In this document: positions 20,078-28,212 of the stretch, one piece after another | How the letters are laid out: the number at the start of each line of letters is the position of its first letter | Position numbering within the stretch: position 1 is the stretch's first letter | Source of the DNA: Gordonia spumicola | GTDB lineage: Bacteria; Actinomycetota; Actinomycetes; Mycobacteriales; Mycobacteriaceae | NCBI RefSeq assembly: GCF_009932475.1 | Contig: NZ_BJOV01000001.1 | Location: 186,001 to 250,000, forward strand | DNA: 64,000 nucleotides | Reading direction: 5' to 3' | Made by a program: the position numbers and the translations under genes | Notes under the pieces: generated by a model | What the model was told of the DNA's origin: nothing | Seen by the model: only the letters and a program-made list of their open reading frames with translations | Databases searched by the model: none

Positions 20078-22636
20078 GTGTCTCAATCCGTCAATCGTGC
20101 TCAACGTCGCGCACGTGCCCGGGAAACCTTCCGCCGCGAGCATCGGCTCCGCAACGGCCTCGTCGCACTCGGGGCCGTCGCCGCGCTCGGCGCGGGAACC
20201 GTCGGGGCGACGGGCGTCGCGTATGCCGCGCCCGCGGCTCCGGCCGCATCGTCGTCGGTCGACATGGGATCGCTCGACTTCGGTGCGATCCTCGGCATGC
20301 TCGACGACCCGATGCTCGGCCAGTTCATCGAGGGATGCCGCACCGGCTCCCTCGCTTCGGGCCCGGACTCGTCCACGAGCACCGAGTACGACCCGGCCGA
20401 TCCGCCGCTCGCGATCGCCGACTGCAGCGGCTCCAACGGCACGGGCATCGCGCTCGTCCTGCCCGAGAGCATCGAGGTCGGCCAGGCCGCACAGGGCATG
20501 GAGATGGACCTCGGCGCCGACATCAACCTGCTGCTCGTCAAGTACAAGATGGGCAAGCGCAACCTCCTCGAGGTGCTCGGCGGCGTCGTCCTCGGCAGCG
20601 ACACCGTCAAGGGGCTCGCGAAGGCCGCGGTCGGCATCAGCGTCGACCCCGGTGCATTCGACAAGTACAAGACGTACGACGCCGTGAAGCGCGACGCCGC
20701 GCTGCCGGTGAACCCGGCGTCGAAGGATCTGTGCGTGCAGGCCGACGGCTCGACGAAGAACCCGGTCCTCGGCGGCTGTTTCCTGGTCGGCGGCACTCTC
20801 GTCAAGAAGGGCGCCGACCTCAACCTGTCCAAGCGCACCGAAGCGCTCAAGATGGCCGAGTACCTCACCGGCCACAAGTACGACTACACGAAGCCGCAGG
20901 ACCTGCCCGCGCCGGTCAAACCGATCGGCAAGTCGGTCATCTCCGGTGACGGCGTCAACATCGCCCTGTCGATGCGCGGCGCGACCGCCATCGCGCAGAC
21001 GCGCAGCGCGATCGCGCTGGCGATGGCCGGAGCCGATCATGGTCGGACGTCCACCGCGTCGGCCGACCTCGGCATCGCGATGGGCGTCAACATGGACACC
21101 GACGACATCGTCTTCACCTGGTTCGGACAGAAGCTCGACTTCACGAAGCTCCGCGACTCCGGCCTGCTGACGTCCGACATCGCAGGATCCGCGGGCGCGG
21201 ACGCCGACGGCATGCTCGACATGATCGACGGCATCAACGGCAACCTGCCCGGTCTCAAGGAGGTCGCCTGCTTCGGCCTCGACACGACGGCCACCGCAGA
21301 AGGCCTCGGAACGTGCAGCAACTACCTCGGCACGTTCGACTACTACAAGGACCTGCGTCCGGTGACCGACGGCGGCCATCGTCAGACGCAGTACGGCCTC
21401 ACCGACGTGACGTCGCTGTTCATGGGCAACGACGCCCTGCTCAAGCAGTTCGCGCCGATGCTCGGAGGCGACGGCGACCTCGGCGGGGTCATGGACACCC
21501 CGTTCATGGGCGACCTCCTCAAGGCACTGACCTCCGAGGACAGTCGTCTCAAGTTCGCGAAGGACTTCGTCCGCTACACGCAGGACGTCGAGACGACGTT
21601 CGCGAAGGAGCCGGTGTTCGAGGCCGACGGCGTGACGCCCAAGCTCGACGACAACGGCAAACCGGTGATGAAGGTCAAGACCGCTCCGCGAATGGTCGGC
21701 GTCACACACCTCGTCGACGAGGAGTACGACTCGCCGGTGATGGTCCAGGACCGCGACGCCGACGGGGTGCTGCTCTGGGTCGACGCCAAGGGCGCACCGG
21801 TCGCCGAGGGCGCCGCGGGAGCGAAGCCCAAGATGGTGCAGAAGGTGGAGAACGGCGTCCCGGTCACGGAGAAGAAGACCCGGAAGGTCGCCGCCCCGAC
21901 GATGGTCTGGGTCGACGCGGCGGGAGCCGAAGTCGCCGAGGGCACCGCCGGGGCCACGCAGGTCCAGAAGACCGAGCAGGCCAAGGACGACAAGGGCGCG
22001 CCGATCTTCGATCCGGTGATCGAGAGGACGACCACCGCGCACTGGCTGACCAGCGACTACGGTCTGCGTGAGCCGCTGGTGATCCAATGGCTCGGCCACG
22101 AGCTGGTGTTCTTCCCGGCCGTCGAGGTCAACGGGACCACGCGACCCAACCTGATCGGGCTGCCGGAGATCCGCCGGATCACCGATGACGCGGAGACGGG
22201 CCTCCTCCCGAAGATCAAGCTCGTCCAGTGGGACAACCCGTTCGGTCTCGGCACGCTCACCGTCAACCCGTTCGACCCGATCGGGATGTTGACCGGCTAC
22301 ATCAAGTCGGTCACGATCGTCGACGATCTGAAGGGCGTGGGCGATCTCGTCGGTGCGCTGACCCCGAAGACCGATTCGGGCGCCACGACGCCCGACACCG
22401 ACACGACGCCCGCCGTCGACGAGACGACCCCGGCGGCAGACACCGCAGCCACGACGGTCGTGCCGTCGGACAAGGCTCCCGCCGAGGCTCCGACGTCCGA
22501 TCCGGTCGTGACAACGCCGGTCGAGACCCCGGAACCGGTCGTCACACAGGAAACGGCTCCGGTCGAGGAGCCCGCCGTCGTCGACGAGCCCGTCGTCGAC
22601 ACGACGCCGGAACCGGAACTCGCACCCGCGAGCTGA
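20078..22636 (+). CDS. Large secreted protein of unknown function with Pro/Thr/Val-rich tail
   Basis: This 852-aa protein starts at GTG 20078, which has a purine-rich AAGGGGGGAA just upstream. The long signal peptide has an Arg-rich n-region (residues 1-27) and a hydrophobic core, with likely cleavage after AYA near residue 50. I do not recognise the mature domain. It has about four Cys, and a degenerate repeat of about 44 residues (WVDAKGAPVAEGAAGA near 566 and WVDAAGAEVAEGTAGA near 610). Residues from about 765 to the end are a low-complexity Thr/Pro/Val/Glu tail like a cell-wall spacer. No LPXTG motif is seen. It may be a surface or cell-wall protein (inference). Repeat copy C follows. Confidence 0.7.
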   Translation: MSQSVNRAQRRARARETFRREHRLRNGLVALGAVAALGAGTVGATGVAYAAPAAPAASSSVDMGSLDFGAILGMLDDPMLGQFIEGCRTGSLASGPDSSTSTEYDPADPPLAIADCSGSNGTGIALVLPESIEVGQAAQGMEMDLGADINLLLVKYKMGKRNLLEVLGGVVLGSDTVKGLAKAAVGISVDPGAFDKYKTYDAVKRDAALPVNPASKDLCVQADGSTKNPVLGGCFLVGGTLVKKGADLNLSKRTEALKMAEYLTGHKYDYTKPQDLPAPVKPIGKSVISGDGVNIALSMRGATAIAQTRSAIALAMAGADHGRTSTASADLGIAMGVNMDTDDIVFTWFGQKLDFTKLRDSGLLTSDIAGSAGADADGMLDMIDGINGNLPGLKEVACFGLDTTATAEGLGTCSNYLGTFDYYKDLRPVTDGGHRQTQYGLTDVTSLFMGNDALLKQFAPMLGGDGDLGGVMDTPFMGDLLKALTSEDSRLKFAKDFVRYTQDVETTFAKEPVFEADGVTPKLDDNGKPVMKVKTAPRMVGVTHLVDEEYDSPVMVQDRDADGVLLWVDAKGAPVAEGAAGAKPKMVQKVENGVPVTEKKTRKVAAPTMVWVDAAGAEVAEGTAGATQVQKTEQAKDDKGAPIFDPVIERTTTAHWLTSDYGLREPLVIQWLGHELVFFPAVEVNGTTRPNLIGLPEIRRITDDAETGLLPKIKLVQWDNPFGLGTLTVNPFDPIGMLTGYIKSVTIVDDLKGVGDLVGALTPKTDSGATTPDTDTTPAVDETTPAADTAATTVVPSDKAPAEAPTSDPVVTTPVETPEPVVTQETAPVEEPAVVDEPVVDTTPEPELAPAS

Positions 22637-22648
22637 CGAGCGATCCGG

Positions 22649-22710
22649 ACGCGGCAGTTCTGGTCGCCGCTCCTCGTCCCGACGAGGAGCGTGCGCCGGA
22701 GCTGCCGCGT
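22649..22710. repeat. 64-bp-family palindromic repeat, copy C (62 bp)
   Basis: The arms ACGCGGCAGTTCTGGTCGCC and GGAGCTGCCGCGT flank an inner GCTCCTCGTC / GACGAGGAGC stem. It shares the layout and much of the sequence of copies A and B, with compensatory changes in the inner stem. It lies between convergent genes and would act as a bidirectional terminator. Confidence 0.75.
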
Positions 22711-22719
22711 TCTGCTGTG

Positions 22720-23685
22720 CTACGCGCCGATCGCCCGCGCGATCATCGGCCACGAGTTCACGAGGTCGGCCTTGAACAGGCCCCAGGTGTGGACCCCGTC
22801 GGGGCGGGCCACGAAGCGGTGGGGGATCCGGAGGCTCGACAACCGGCTCGCCATGTTGCGCGTGCATGCGAGGGCGAGGGCCTCGATGACGTTCCCGCCG
22901 ATGAGGCCGCTGCCGTTCTGCAGCAGGCTCCCGTCGACGGGGCCCGCGATGCCCGAGCCCGCGGACAGGTAGACGGCCTTGCCGCGCAACTTGTTCGCGT
23001 TGAGGATCGGGTCGTGGCGCGCCCACGTCGGATTTCCGGGCGGACCCCACATGTTGACGACGTTGCCGCCGCCGCGCGCGACGATCGCGGTGTTGGCGAG
23101 GACACCGAGCGGGTCGGTCGTCGAGGGGCATCCGCTGTAGGAGGCGACGGCCCGGTACCGCCACGGTGCGTGCGTCACGATGTCGAGGGCGGGACCGGCC
23201 GACATCGACACCCCGGAGATCCCGTTGCGGCCGTTCGTGCGATACGTGCTGTCGACGACGGCCGGGAGTTCGCGGTTGATGTACGTCTCCCATTTGTTGA
23301 CGCCGAGGACCGGGTCGGGCGCGTTCCAGTCGGTCCACATCGAGTTGCGTCCACCGATGGGTAGGACGACGTTCACCCGTTTGCCGCGGAAGAACCGCTC
23401 GACACCGGCGTTGTTGAACCACGAGATCCCGTCTTCGGCGCCTCCCGCGCCGGGCAGCATGTAGAAGACGGGAAGGCCCGCGGGGGAGCCGGCGGGGCGG
23501 ATCACGTGACTACGGAGAACGCGGCGCATCGACGGCGAGTACACGGAGATGAGGTCCACGGTCGGACCCACGCGTTGGACGCCGACGAGGCGGGGCGCGG
23601 CGTCGGCCTGGGCCGGAGTGAGGGCGGTGGCGAGGAGCGCGAGGATCGCGGCGAGAACACCCGCCCGCATGGTGACTCCGGTCAT
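22720..23685 (-). CDS. Secreted antigen-85-like esterase/mycolyltransferase
   Basis: This is a 321-aa alpha/beta hydrolase. A signal peptide ends near Ala30. The oxyanion region is LPGAGG (residues 78-82), the nucleophile Ser160 sits in GVSMSAG, and a catalytic His is expected in DGVHTWG near residue 300. The early FYMLPGAGGAEDGISWFNN and MWTDWNAP segments resemble the antigen 85/mycolyltransferase family, which moves mycolic acids onto trehalose and arabinogalactan outside the membrane. General secreted esterase is the alternative. ATG 23685 has GGGGGA upstream; an in-frame ATG five codons in is possible. Confidence 0.8.
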   Translation of the reverse strand: MTGVTMRAGVLAAILALLATALTPAQADAAPRLVGVQRVGPTVDLISVYSPSMRRVLRSHVIRPAGSPAGLPVFYMLPGAGGAEDGISWFNNAGVERFFRGKRVNVVLPIGGRNSMWTDWNAPDPVLGVNKWETYINRELPAVVDSTYRTNGRNGISGVSMSAGPALDIVTHAPWRYRAVASYSGCPSTTDPLGVLANTAIVARGGGNVVNMWGPPGNPTWARHDPILNANKLRGKAVYLSAGSGIAGPVDGSLLQNGSGLIGGNVIEALALACTRNMASRLSSLRIPHRFVARPDGVHTWGLFKADLVNSWPMIARAIGA

Positions 23686-23790
23686 GATCGTCCCCCTGTG
23701 TGCTCCATCTCGCTCACACTAGTCGTGGTCGCGAATCGGACCAAAGCGTCGTCACTGTTCCGTTGTCAGATCGCGACCTGGTCCATTGCC

Positions 23791-23796
23791 TACAGT
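23791..23796 (+). promoter_or_regulatory. -10-like TACAGT of a leaderless dinB2 transcript
   Basis: TACAGT ends 6 nt before GTG 23803 and no Shine-Dalgarno intervenes, so transcription would begin at the start codon. No LexA-type SOS box is evident in the roughly 100-bp gap upstream. Confidence 0.5.
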
Positions 23797-23802
23797 GGAC
23801 TC

Positions 23803-24924
23803 GTGGCCCAGCACACAGGGACGGACCAGCCTGCGACGCGTTTCCGCAGGTTGCTGCACATCGACCTGGACCAGTTCCAGGTGTCGGCCGAGCGGCTGCG
23901 TCGCCCCGACCTCGTCGGGGCTCCGGTGATCGTCGGGGGCGATGGCGATCCGTCCCGGCCGAGACAGGTGGTGACGTGTGCGTCGTACGAGGCGCGCGCA
24001 GCGGGCGCCCGAGCGGGGCTGCCGATGCCCGCCGCTCGCCGCAAATGCCCCGACGCGGTGTTCCTCCCGTTGGACATGGAGTTCTATGAAGAGACGTCGG
24101 CGGCGGTGATGGACGTGATCCGGTCGTTCGGTCATCCGGTCGAGGTGTGGGGCTGGGACGAGGCGTACATCGGCGTCGACCCGCGGGACGAGCCGGCCAC
24201 ACTCGACGCACACGGGGTCACCGAGCTGGCGCACTCCGTCAGACGAGCCGTCCGCGATCGGACGGGGCTGCCGTGCTGTCTCGGGATCTCCGACAACAAG
24301 CAGCGCGCGAAGATGGCCGCCGGGTTCGCCAAGGCGGCGGTCCGCGAGCCGGACGCGCCGGACGAGGCGAGGGTGTTCACTCTCGACGACGGCAACTGGA
24401 ACGAGTTGATGGGTCCGAGGCCCACGCGCGATCTGTGGAGCGTCGGACCGAAGACGGCGAGGAAGCTCGCCGACCGCGGGATCGACACCGTCGCCCAGCT
24501 GCAGGCCGTCGACAGGGACGATCTGATCGCGTTGTTCGGGCCCAGCCAGGGCAACTGGTTGTACGTCCTCTGCCGCGGCGGTGGCGACGACGCGATCGCG
24601 ACCGCGCCGTGGATCGCGAAGTCGCATTCGAAGTCGAATACGTATCCCGCGGATCTGACCTCGCGCGACGACCTGTCGGCGGCGGCGGGGGAGCTGACGC
24701 GCGAGGTGCTCGATCAGGTGATCCAGGAGGGGCGGATTCCGTTCCGGGTGGGCCTCACGGTGCGCACGTCGACGTTCTACACGCGAACCAAGATGCGCAA
24801 GCTCGCGGCGCCCGGCACCGACTACGATGCGATCGCACCCGTCGTCGCCGACCTGCTCGACGCGTTCGATCTCGATCGTCCCGTCCGGCTGCTCGCCGTC
24901 CGACTCGAACTGCTCGACCCGTGA
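23803..24924 (+). CDS. dinB2: Y-family DNA polymerase IV, DinB2 type
   Basis: This is a 373-aa translesion polymerase. GTG 23803 is chosen because the Y-family core starts at residue 18. Catalytic acidic residues are seen in LHIDLDQF (Asp21, Asp23 vicinity) and GWDEAYIG (Asp and Glu). GISDNKQRAKMAAGFAK, LWSVGPKTARKLADRGI (helix-hairpin-helix) and the little finger ending in RPVRLLAVRLELLD match mycobacterial DinB2 (recalled as Rv3056) rather than DinB1. No C-terminal beta-clamp motif is visible. The steric-gate position (DLDQF then residue 26) is Gln, where DinB2 has Leu and most homologues Phe or Tyr. Confidence 0.9.
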   Translation: MAQHTGTDQPATRFRRLLHIDLDQFQVSAERLRRPDLVGAPVIVGGDGDPSRPRQVVTCASYEARAAGARAGLPMPAARRKCPDAVFLPLDMEFYEETSAAVMDVIRSFGHPVEVWGWDEAYIGVDPRDEPATLDAHGVTELAHSVRRAVRDRTGLPCCLGISDNKQRAKMAAGFAKAAVREPDAPDEARVFTLDDGNWNELMGPRPTRDLWSVGPKTARKLADRGIDTVAQLQAVDRDDLIALFGPSQGNWLYVLCRGGGDDAIATAPWIAKSHSKSNTYPADLTSRDDLSAAAGELTREVLDQVIQEGRIPFRVGLTVRTSTFYTRTKMRKLAAPGTDYDAIAPVVADLLDAFDLDRPVRLLAVRLELLDP

Positions 24925-24933
24925 GGAACTCCG

Positions 24934-25361
24934 ATGGCTGAACCGAAGACGAAACCGACAGATGCGAGCGTCGACGCGTTCCTCGACGCCGCGACGCCGG
25001 CGCGTCGCCGTGCCGACGGCCTGGTCCTGGTCGACCTGTTCCGCGAGGTCACCGGGGTCGACCCGGTCATGTGGGGTCCGTCGATGGTCGGCTTCGGGCG
25101 CTACCGGTACATCTCGCCCGTCAACCCACGGACCCGCGGCGACTGGCCGAAGACCGCGTTCTCACCCCGCAAGGCGAGCCTTTCGCTGTACGGGCTCAAG
25201 GATCTGCCCGAGGGCGCCGCGCTGCTCCCCGAACTCGGCGTGTACACCGAAGGCATGGGGTGTGCGTGTACGTCAAGAAACTCGACGACATCGACCTCGG
25301 CGTCCTCCGGCGTCTCGTCGCCATCGCCTGGTCGCGAACCGACGACCCCGAACCGGCCTGA
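24934..25361 (+). pseudogene. DUF1801 family protein, frameshifted near its C-terminus
   Basis: ATG 24934 opens a DUF1801 protein (LVDLFREVTGVDPVMWGPSMVGFGRYRY then FSPRKASLSLYGL). The frame fails at GGTGTGCGTG (about 25259-25268). In the +2 frame the expected end follows: CVYVKKLDDIDLGVLRRLV and a stop at 25359-25361. One extra TG (TGTG at 25261-25264) accounts for it. The unshifted frame instead runs to 25437 as non-homologous residues over the antisense ankyrin gene. It is either a true mutation or an assembly error. DUF1801 proteins have no firm function. Confidence 0.8.
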
Positions 25362-25394
25362 CATTCCGTCTGCCGAACGGGACCGATGGTCCGA

Positions 25395-26201
25395 TCAGCG
25401 GCGCGGTCGGTCGAACTCGGCGACGACCGCGGTCTGACCACGGTTCACGGCGTGCTGTCGCGGGGTGACGTGATCGAAGTCGGCGATCGACGGGTCCGCG
25501 CCCGCGTCGAGCAGTCGACGGACCGTCTCGACGTGGGGAGCGTCGCCGTCGCCGAGGACCACGGCTTCCAGGAGTGCGGTCCAGCCCGATTTGTTGACCA
25601 CGTCGAGCGGCACGCGGGCGTCGATGAGGATCGCCACGGTCGACACGTGAGCGTGCTCGGATGCCGGGATGAGCGCGGTGCCGCCGTACCGGTTGAGGCT
25701 GGTGACGTCGGCGCCGTGACGCAGGGTCGCGCGCAGTATGTCGTCGAATCCCTCGGCGCCCGCGTACAGGAACGCGGAATCCTGCAGGTCGTCCTTGGCG
25801 TTCGGATCGGCTCCCGCGTCCAGCAGCGCGATAGCGCTCGCGGCGTGCCGATTCTTGGTGGCCGCGACCAGCGGTGTCCGACCGTGCGCGCCACGCGATT
25901 CGAGGTCGGCGCCGTCGGCGATGGCCCGGCGCACACCGTCGACGTCGCCCGTGAGTGCCGCGACGTGGAGCCGGGCGGTGGCCGCGGGGTCGACCCGCTT
26001 CGAGGCGGGCGCTGTGGTGGCGGTCGGCGACACCGTGGTCGCGGGCGTCGATGTGGTGGCCGAGGCTCCGGATGGTGAGCCGGAATCGGAGCAGCCGGTG
26101 ACGGCGGTGGCGGCGACGACCGCGGCGGCGACGACGGCCGCGGCGGCGACGACGGCCGACAGTCTTATCGTCGACGATCCCGTCGACCCGGGGCGCTTCA
26201 C
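25395..26201 (-). CDS. Ankyrin-repeat lipoprotein
   Basis: This is a 268-aa exported protein. GTG 26201 overlaps the deaminase stop (GTGA). A signal peptide with a long Ala/Val core ends in a lipobox AVTGC, with lipid attached at Cys37. A Thr/Ser/Pro/Ala linker runs to about residue 70. Ankyrin repeats follow: GRTPLVAATKNRHAASAIALLDAGADPN, then repeats built on GADVTSLNRYGGTALIPASE, VPLDVVNKSGWTALLEAV and LLDAGADPSIADFDHVTP. It likely mediates protein-protein contact at the outer membrane face. It is the last of a four-gene operon. Confidence 0.88.
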   Translation of the reverse strand: MKRPGSTGSSTIRLSAVVAAAAVVAAAVVAATAVTGCSDSGSPSGASATTSTPATTVSPTATTAPASKRVDPAATARLHVAALTGDVDGVRRAIADGADLESRGAHGRTPLVAATKNRHAASAIALLDAGADPNAKDDLQDSAFLYAGAEGFDDILRATLRHGADVTSLNRYGGTALIPASEHAHVSTVAILIDARVPLDVVNKSGWTALLEAVVLGDGDAPHVETVRRLLDAGADPSIADFDHVTPRQHAVNRGQTAVVAEFDRPRR

Positions 26202-26683
26202 GGCGTGACTCCGGCCGACCTCGCGTGCAGGGCGCGCAGCTCGTCGGTGAACTCGGGGACCGGTCCGAATGCGTCGACGCCGGGCGCGACGTCGGCGATC
26301 GACAGGGGAGCGACCGGCGATTCGGGCAGCCCCCACTCGCTTCGCCAACGGGTGAGCTGCGCGGTGCTGCCCGCGTAGACGATCCGGCCGAGTCCGACCC
26401 ACGCGTGGGCTGCCGAGCACATCGCGCAATGCTCACCCGAGGTGTAGGTGACCGACGCCGCACGCTGGTCGGGCGTCATGTTCTGCACCGCCCACTCGAC
26501 GATCGTCAGTTCCGGGTGCCGAGTCGAGTCGCCGCCGGACACGCGGTTACGGTCTTCGAACACCACCTGGTCGTCGGCGTCGACGAGGAGGGAGCCGAAG
26601 GCTTCGTCTCCCGCCTCGACGGCTTCCCGAGCGAGCTCGACACAGCGGCGGAGGTGGGCGTGATCTGTGGGAGTCAGAGTCAT
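26198..26683 (-). CDS. Nucleoside/guanine deaminase family protein
   Basis: This is a 161-aa member of the cytidine/deoxycytidylate deaminase superfamily. The zinc site has HPE (in STRHPELTIVEWA, near residue 57) and HCAMC (in SGEHCAMCSAAHAWVGL, near residue 85), in place of the common HAE and PCxxC. The remaining pattern, LVDADDQVVFEDRN and a C-terminal helix, is normal, so activity is plausible. The substrate (guanine, cytosine or a nucleoside) cannot be told. It lies 9 nt after the phosphatase gene and overlaps the ankyrin gene. Confidence 0.82.
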   Translation of the reverse strand: MTLTPTDHAHLRRCVELAREAVEAGDEAFGSLLVDADDQVVFEDRNRVSGGDSTRHPELTIVEWAVQNMTPDQRAASVTYTSGEHCAMCSAAHAWVGLGRIVYAGSTAQLTRWRSEWGLPESPVAPLSIADVAPGVDAFGPVPEFTDELRALHARSAGVTP

Positions 26684-26692
26684 CCCTCGACG

Positions 26693-27175
26693 CTATCGCG
26701 GAATTCTGAGTGCTTTCAGTGCCGTCGCCGAATCGACGTCGAGCCCGATCCGGTCCCACGGCACACCGACCTCGACGACCGCGTAGGCCGACGTCGGGAA
26801 CTCGTCGATCGCGGCCTCCGGGTCGAGGGTGAGCGCGGTCTCCGGCATGCCCGGGAAGTGGCCCACCACGAGCAGCGTCGCGGCGTCGGACGGAGCGTGA
26901 ACGCGGATCGTCTCGAACAGTTCGTCCGGCGTGCAGCCGTAGATGTCGTCGATGTACTGGACGTCGGCGTCGATGCCGGTGCGTTCGAGTGTCTGCCGGG
27001 TGCGTTCGGCGGTGGAGCACAGGACGGCGTCGACGGAGTACCCGTCGTCCCGAATCCAGTCGCCCGCCAACGCGGCCTGTCTGCGGCCCCGGTCGTTCAA
27101 CGGCCGATCGTGGTCGGGGACGCCGAGCGGGTAGTCGCTCTTGCCGTGGCGGAGCAGGATCAGCGTGCGACTCAC
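26693..27175 (-). CDS. SixA-like histidine phosphatase
   Basis: This is a 160-aa member of the histidine phosphatase superfamily. GTG 27175 overlaps the upstream gene by 4 nt. The catalytic RHG is at residues 9-11 (LILLRHGKSDYP). The second His is in VVGHFPGMPETAL, and DRPLNDRGRRQAALAGDWI is the standard SixA region. SixA enzymes remove phosphate from phosphohistidine proteins; the physiological target here is unknown. Confidence 0.87.
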   Translation of the reverse strand: MSRTLILLRHGKSDYPLGVPDHDRPLNDRGRRQAALAGDWIRDDGYSVDAVLCSTAERTRQTLERTGIDADVQYIDDIYGCTPDELFETIRVHAPSDAATLLVVGHFPGMPETALTLDPEAAIDEFPTSAYAVVEVGVPWDRIGLDVDSATALKALRIPR

Positions 27176-27441
27176 GCTGCGCCCGCGGTGCGCCGCAGCA
27201 TCGGGTCGGCGGCCATCGTGCGCAGGATCTGCGCCGTCGCACGCCATGCCGCACCCTCCTGCGAGTAGTAGCCGTGGGCGTCGAGGTCCCCGGCGGCCGC
27301 CGCCTCGTCGGCCAACTCCGCCAGCTCGAGGTGCTCGTCGAAGCATCGGGTGGTCAACGAGACGAGCCGTTCACCTCGGCATGCGGCGTCCACGTCGGAC
27401 GTGCTCAGCGTCATCAGACGTTCCAGGTCACTGCGGTACAT
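27172..27441 (-). CDS. Small conserved hypothetical protein
   Basis: This is an 89-aa helical, soluble protein from ATG 27441; a GTG at 27525 would add 28 residues but has no Shine-Dalgarno. It is rich in Ala, Leu, Asp, Glu, with no signal peptide or membrane span and no motif I recognise (SDLERLMTLSTSDVDAACRG, then DEHLELAELADEAAAAGDL). It is the first gene of the minus-strand operon with the phosphatase, deaminase and ankyrin lipoprotein. Confidence 0.6.
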   Translation of the reverse strand: MYRSDLERLMTLSTSDVDAACRGERLVSLTTRCFDEHLELAELADEAAAAGDLDAHGYYSQEGAAWRATAQILRTMAADPMLRRTAGAA

Positions 27442-27562
27442 GACCTCACCGTAGAACCGACCCCCGACAAATCCGGGCAACAACACGGTCGGATCATTCG
27501 GATCGACCACCCGGATTGGAATCACGACGGGCGCAACAGTGGGTGCGGACCGGGCGCGAACC

Positions 27563-27568
27563 TACCGT
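27563..27568 (+). promoter_or_regulatory. -10-like TACCGT before the OsmC gene
   Basis: TACCGT lies 8 nt before ATG 27577, with no clear Shine-Dalgarno. It is a likely near-leaderless promoter. Confidence 0.4.
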
Positions 27569-27576
27569 CGAGAACC

Positions 27577-28128
27577 ATGACGACATCTCAGATCAGCATC
27601 ACGCACGCCATCCCCGACAGCGGTACCGAACTCAACACTATCGCCGCACAGACCGCGAATGCCGTGGCCGCGAACCCGGCGAATGCGGCCGCGGTCTTCG
27701 CGGCGTCCGCCACCGCCGGTGAGGGAGTGTCCAGTCAGGTCGGCATCCGATCGTTCAGCGTGACCGTCGACGAGCCGCCCGTGCTCGGCGGCCGCGACAC
27801 CGCGCCGAACCCCGTCGAGTTCTATCTCGCCTCGCTCCTGTCCTGCCAGGTCGTCACCTACCGCTTCTGGGCCGAGCGGCTCGGCGTGACCCTCGACTCG
27901 TTGGCCCTGCACGCCGAAGGCGATCTCGACGTCCGCGGCTTCTTCGGCCTCGACGACGACGTCCGCCCCGGTTTCACGCAGGTGCGCGTGACGGTCGACG
28001 TCGCCGGACCGGACGCGCCCGAACGCTACCGTGAGCTCCACGACATCGTCGACAAGCATTGCCCGGTGCTCGATCTCACGGTGAATCAGACTCCGGTCAC
28101 GACGGATCTGCGGATCGCGGACGCGTGA
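27577..28128 (+). CDS. OsmC family peroxiredoxin-like protein
   Basis: This is a 183-aa OsmC/Ohr-fold protein. The two reactive cysteines are in LLSCQVVTYRFWAE (near residue 92) and KHCPVLDLT (near residue 162), the standard spacing. The N-terminal 60 residues are an extension rich in Ala/Asn. OsmC proteins reduce organic hydroperoxides with thiol cofactors. It is divergent from the minus-strand operon that starts at 27441. Confidence 0.88.
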   Translation: MTTSQISITHAIPDSGTELNTIAAQTANAVAANPANAAAVFAASATAGEGVSSQVGIRSFSVTVDEPPVLGGRDTAPNPVEFYLASLLSCQVVTYRFWAERLGVTLDSLALHAEGDLDVRGFFGLDDDVRPGFTQVRVTVDVAGPDAPERYRELHDIVDKHCPVLDLTVNQTPVTTDLRIADA

Positions 28129-28199
28129 GACCGGCCGGACGACGGTCGCGTCCGCCGCTGTCGTCCGGTCACCCCGCACGTGAGGCGATCATCGACCGA

Positions 28200-28205
28200 T
28201 ACGCT
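28200..28205 (+). promoter_or_regulatory. -10-like TACGCT before the DMT transporter
   Basis: TACGCT ends 7 nt before ATG 28213, consistent with a leaderless transcript. Confidence 0.35.
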
Positions 28206-28212
28206 TGTAGGG

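Noticed and set aside
25362-25437. C-terminal tail of the DUF1801 frame to 25437
   Set aside because: It is a Ser/Thr/Arg-rich nonsense tail created by the frameshift and lies antisense to the ankyrin gene.
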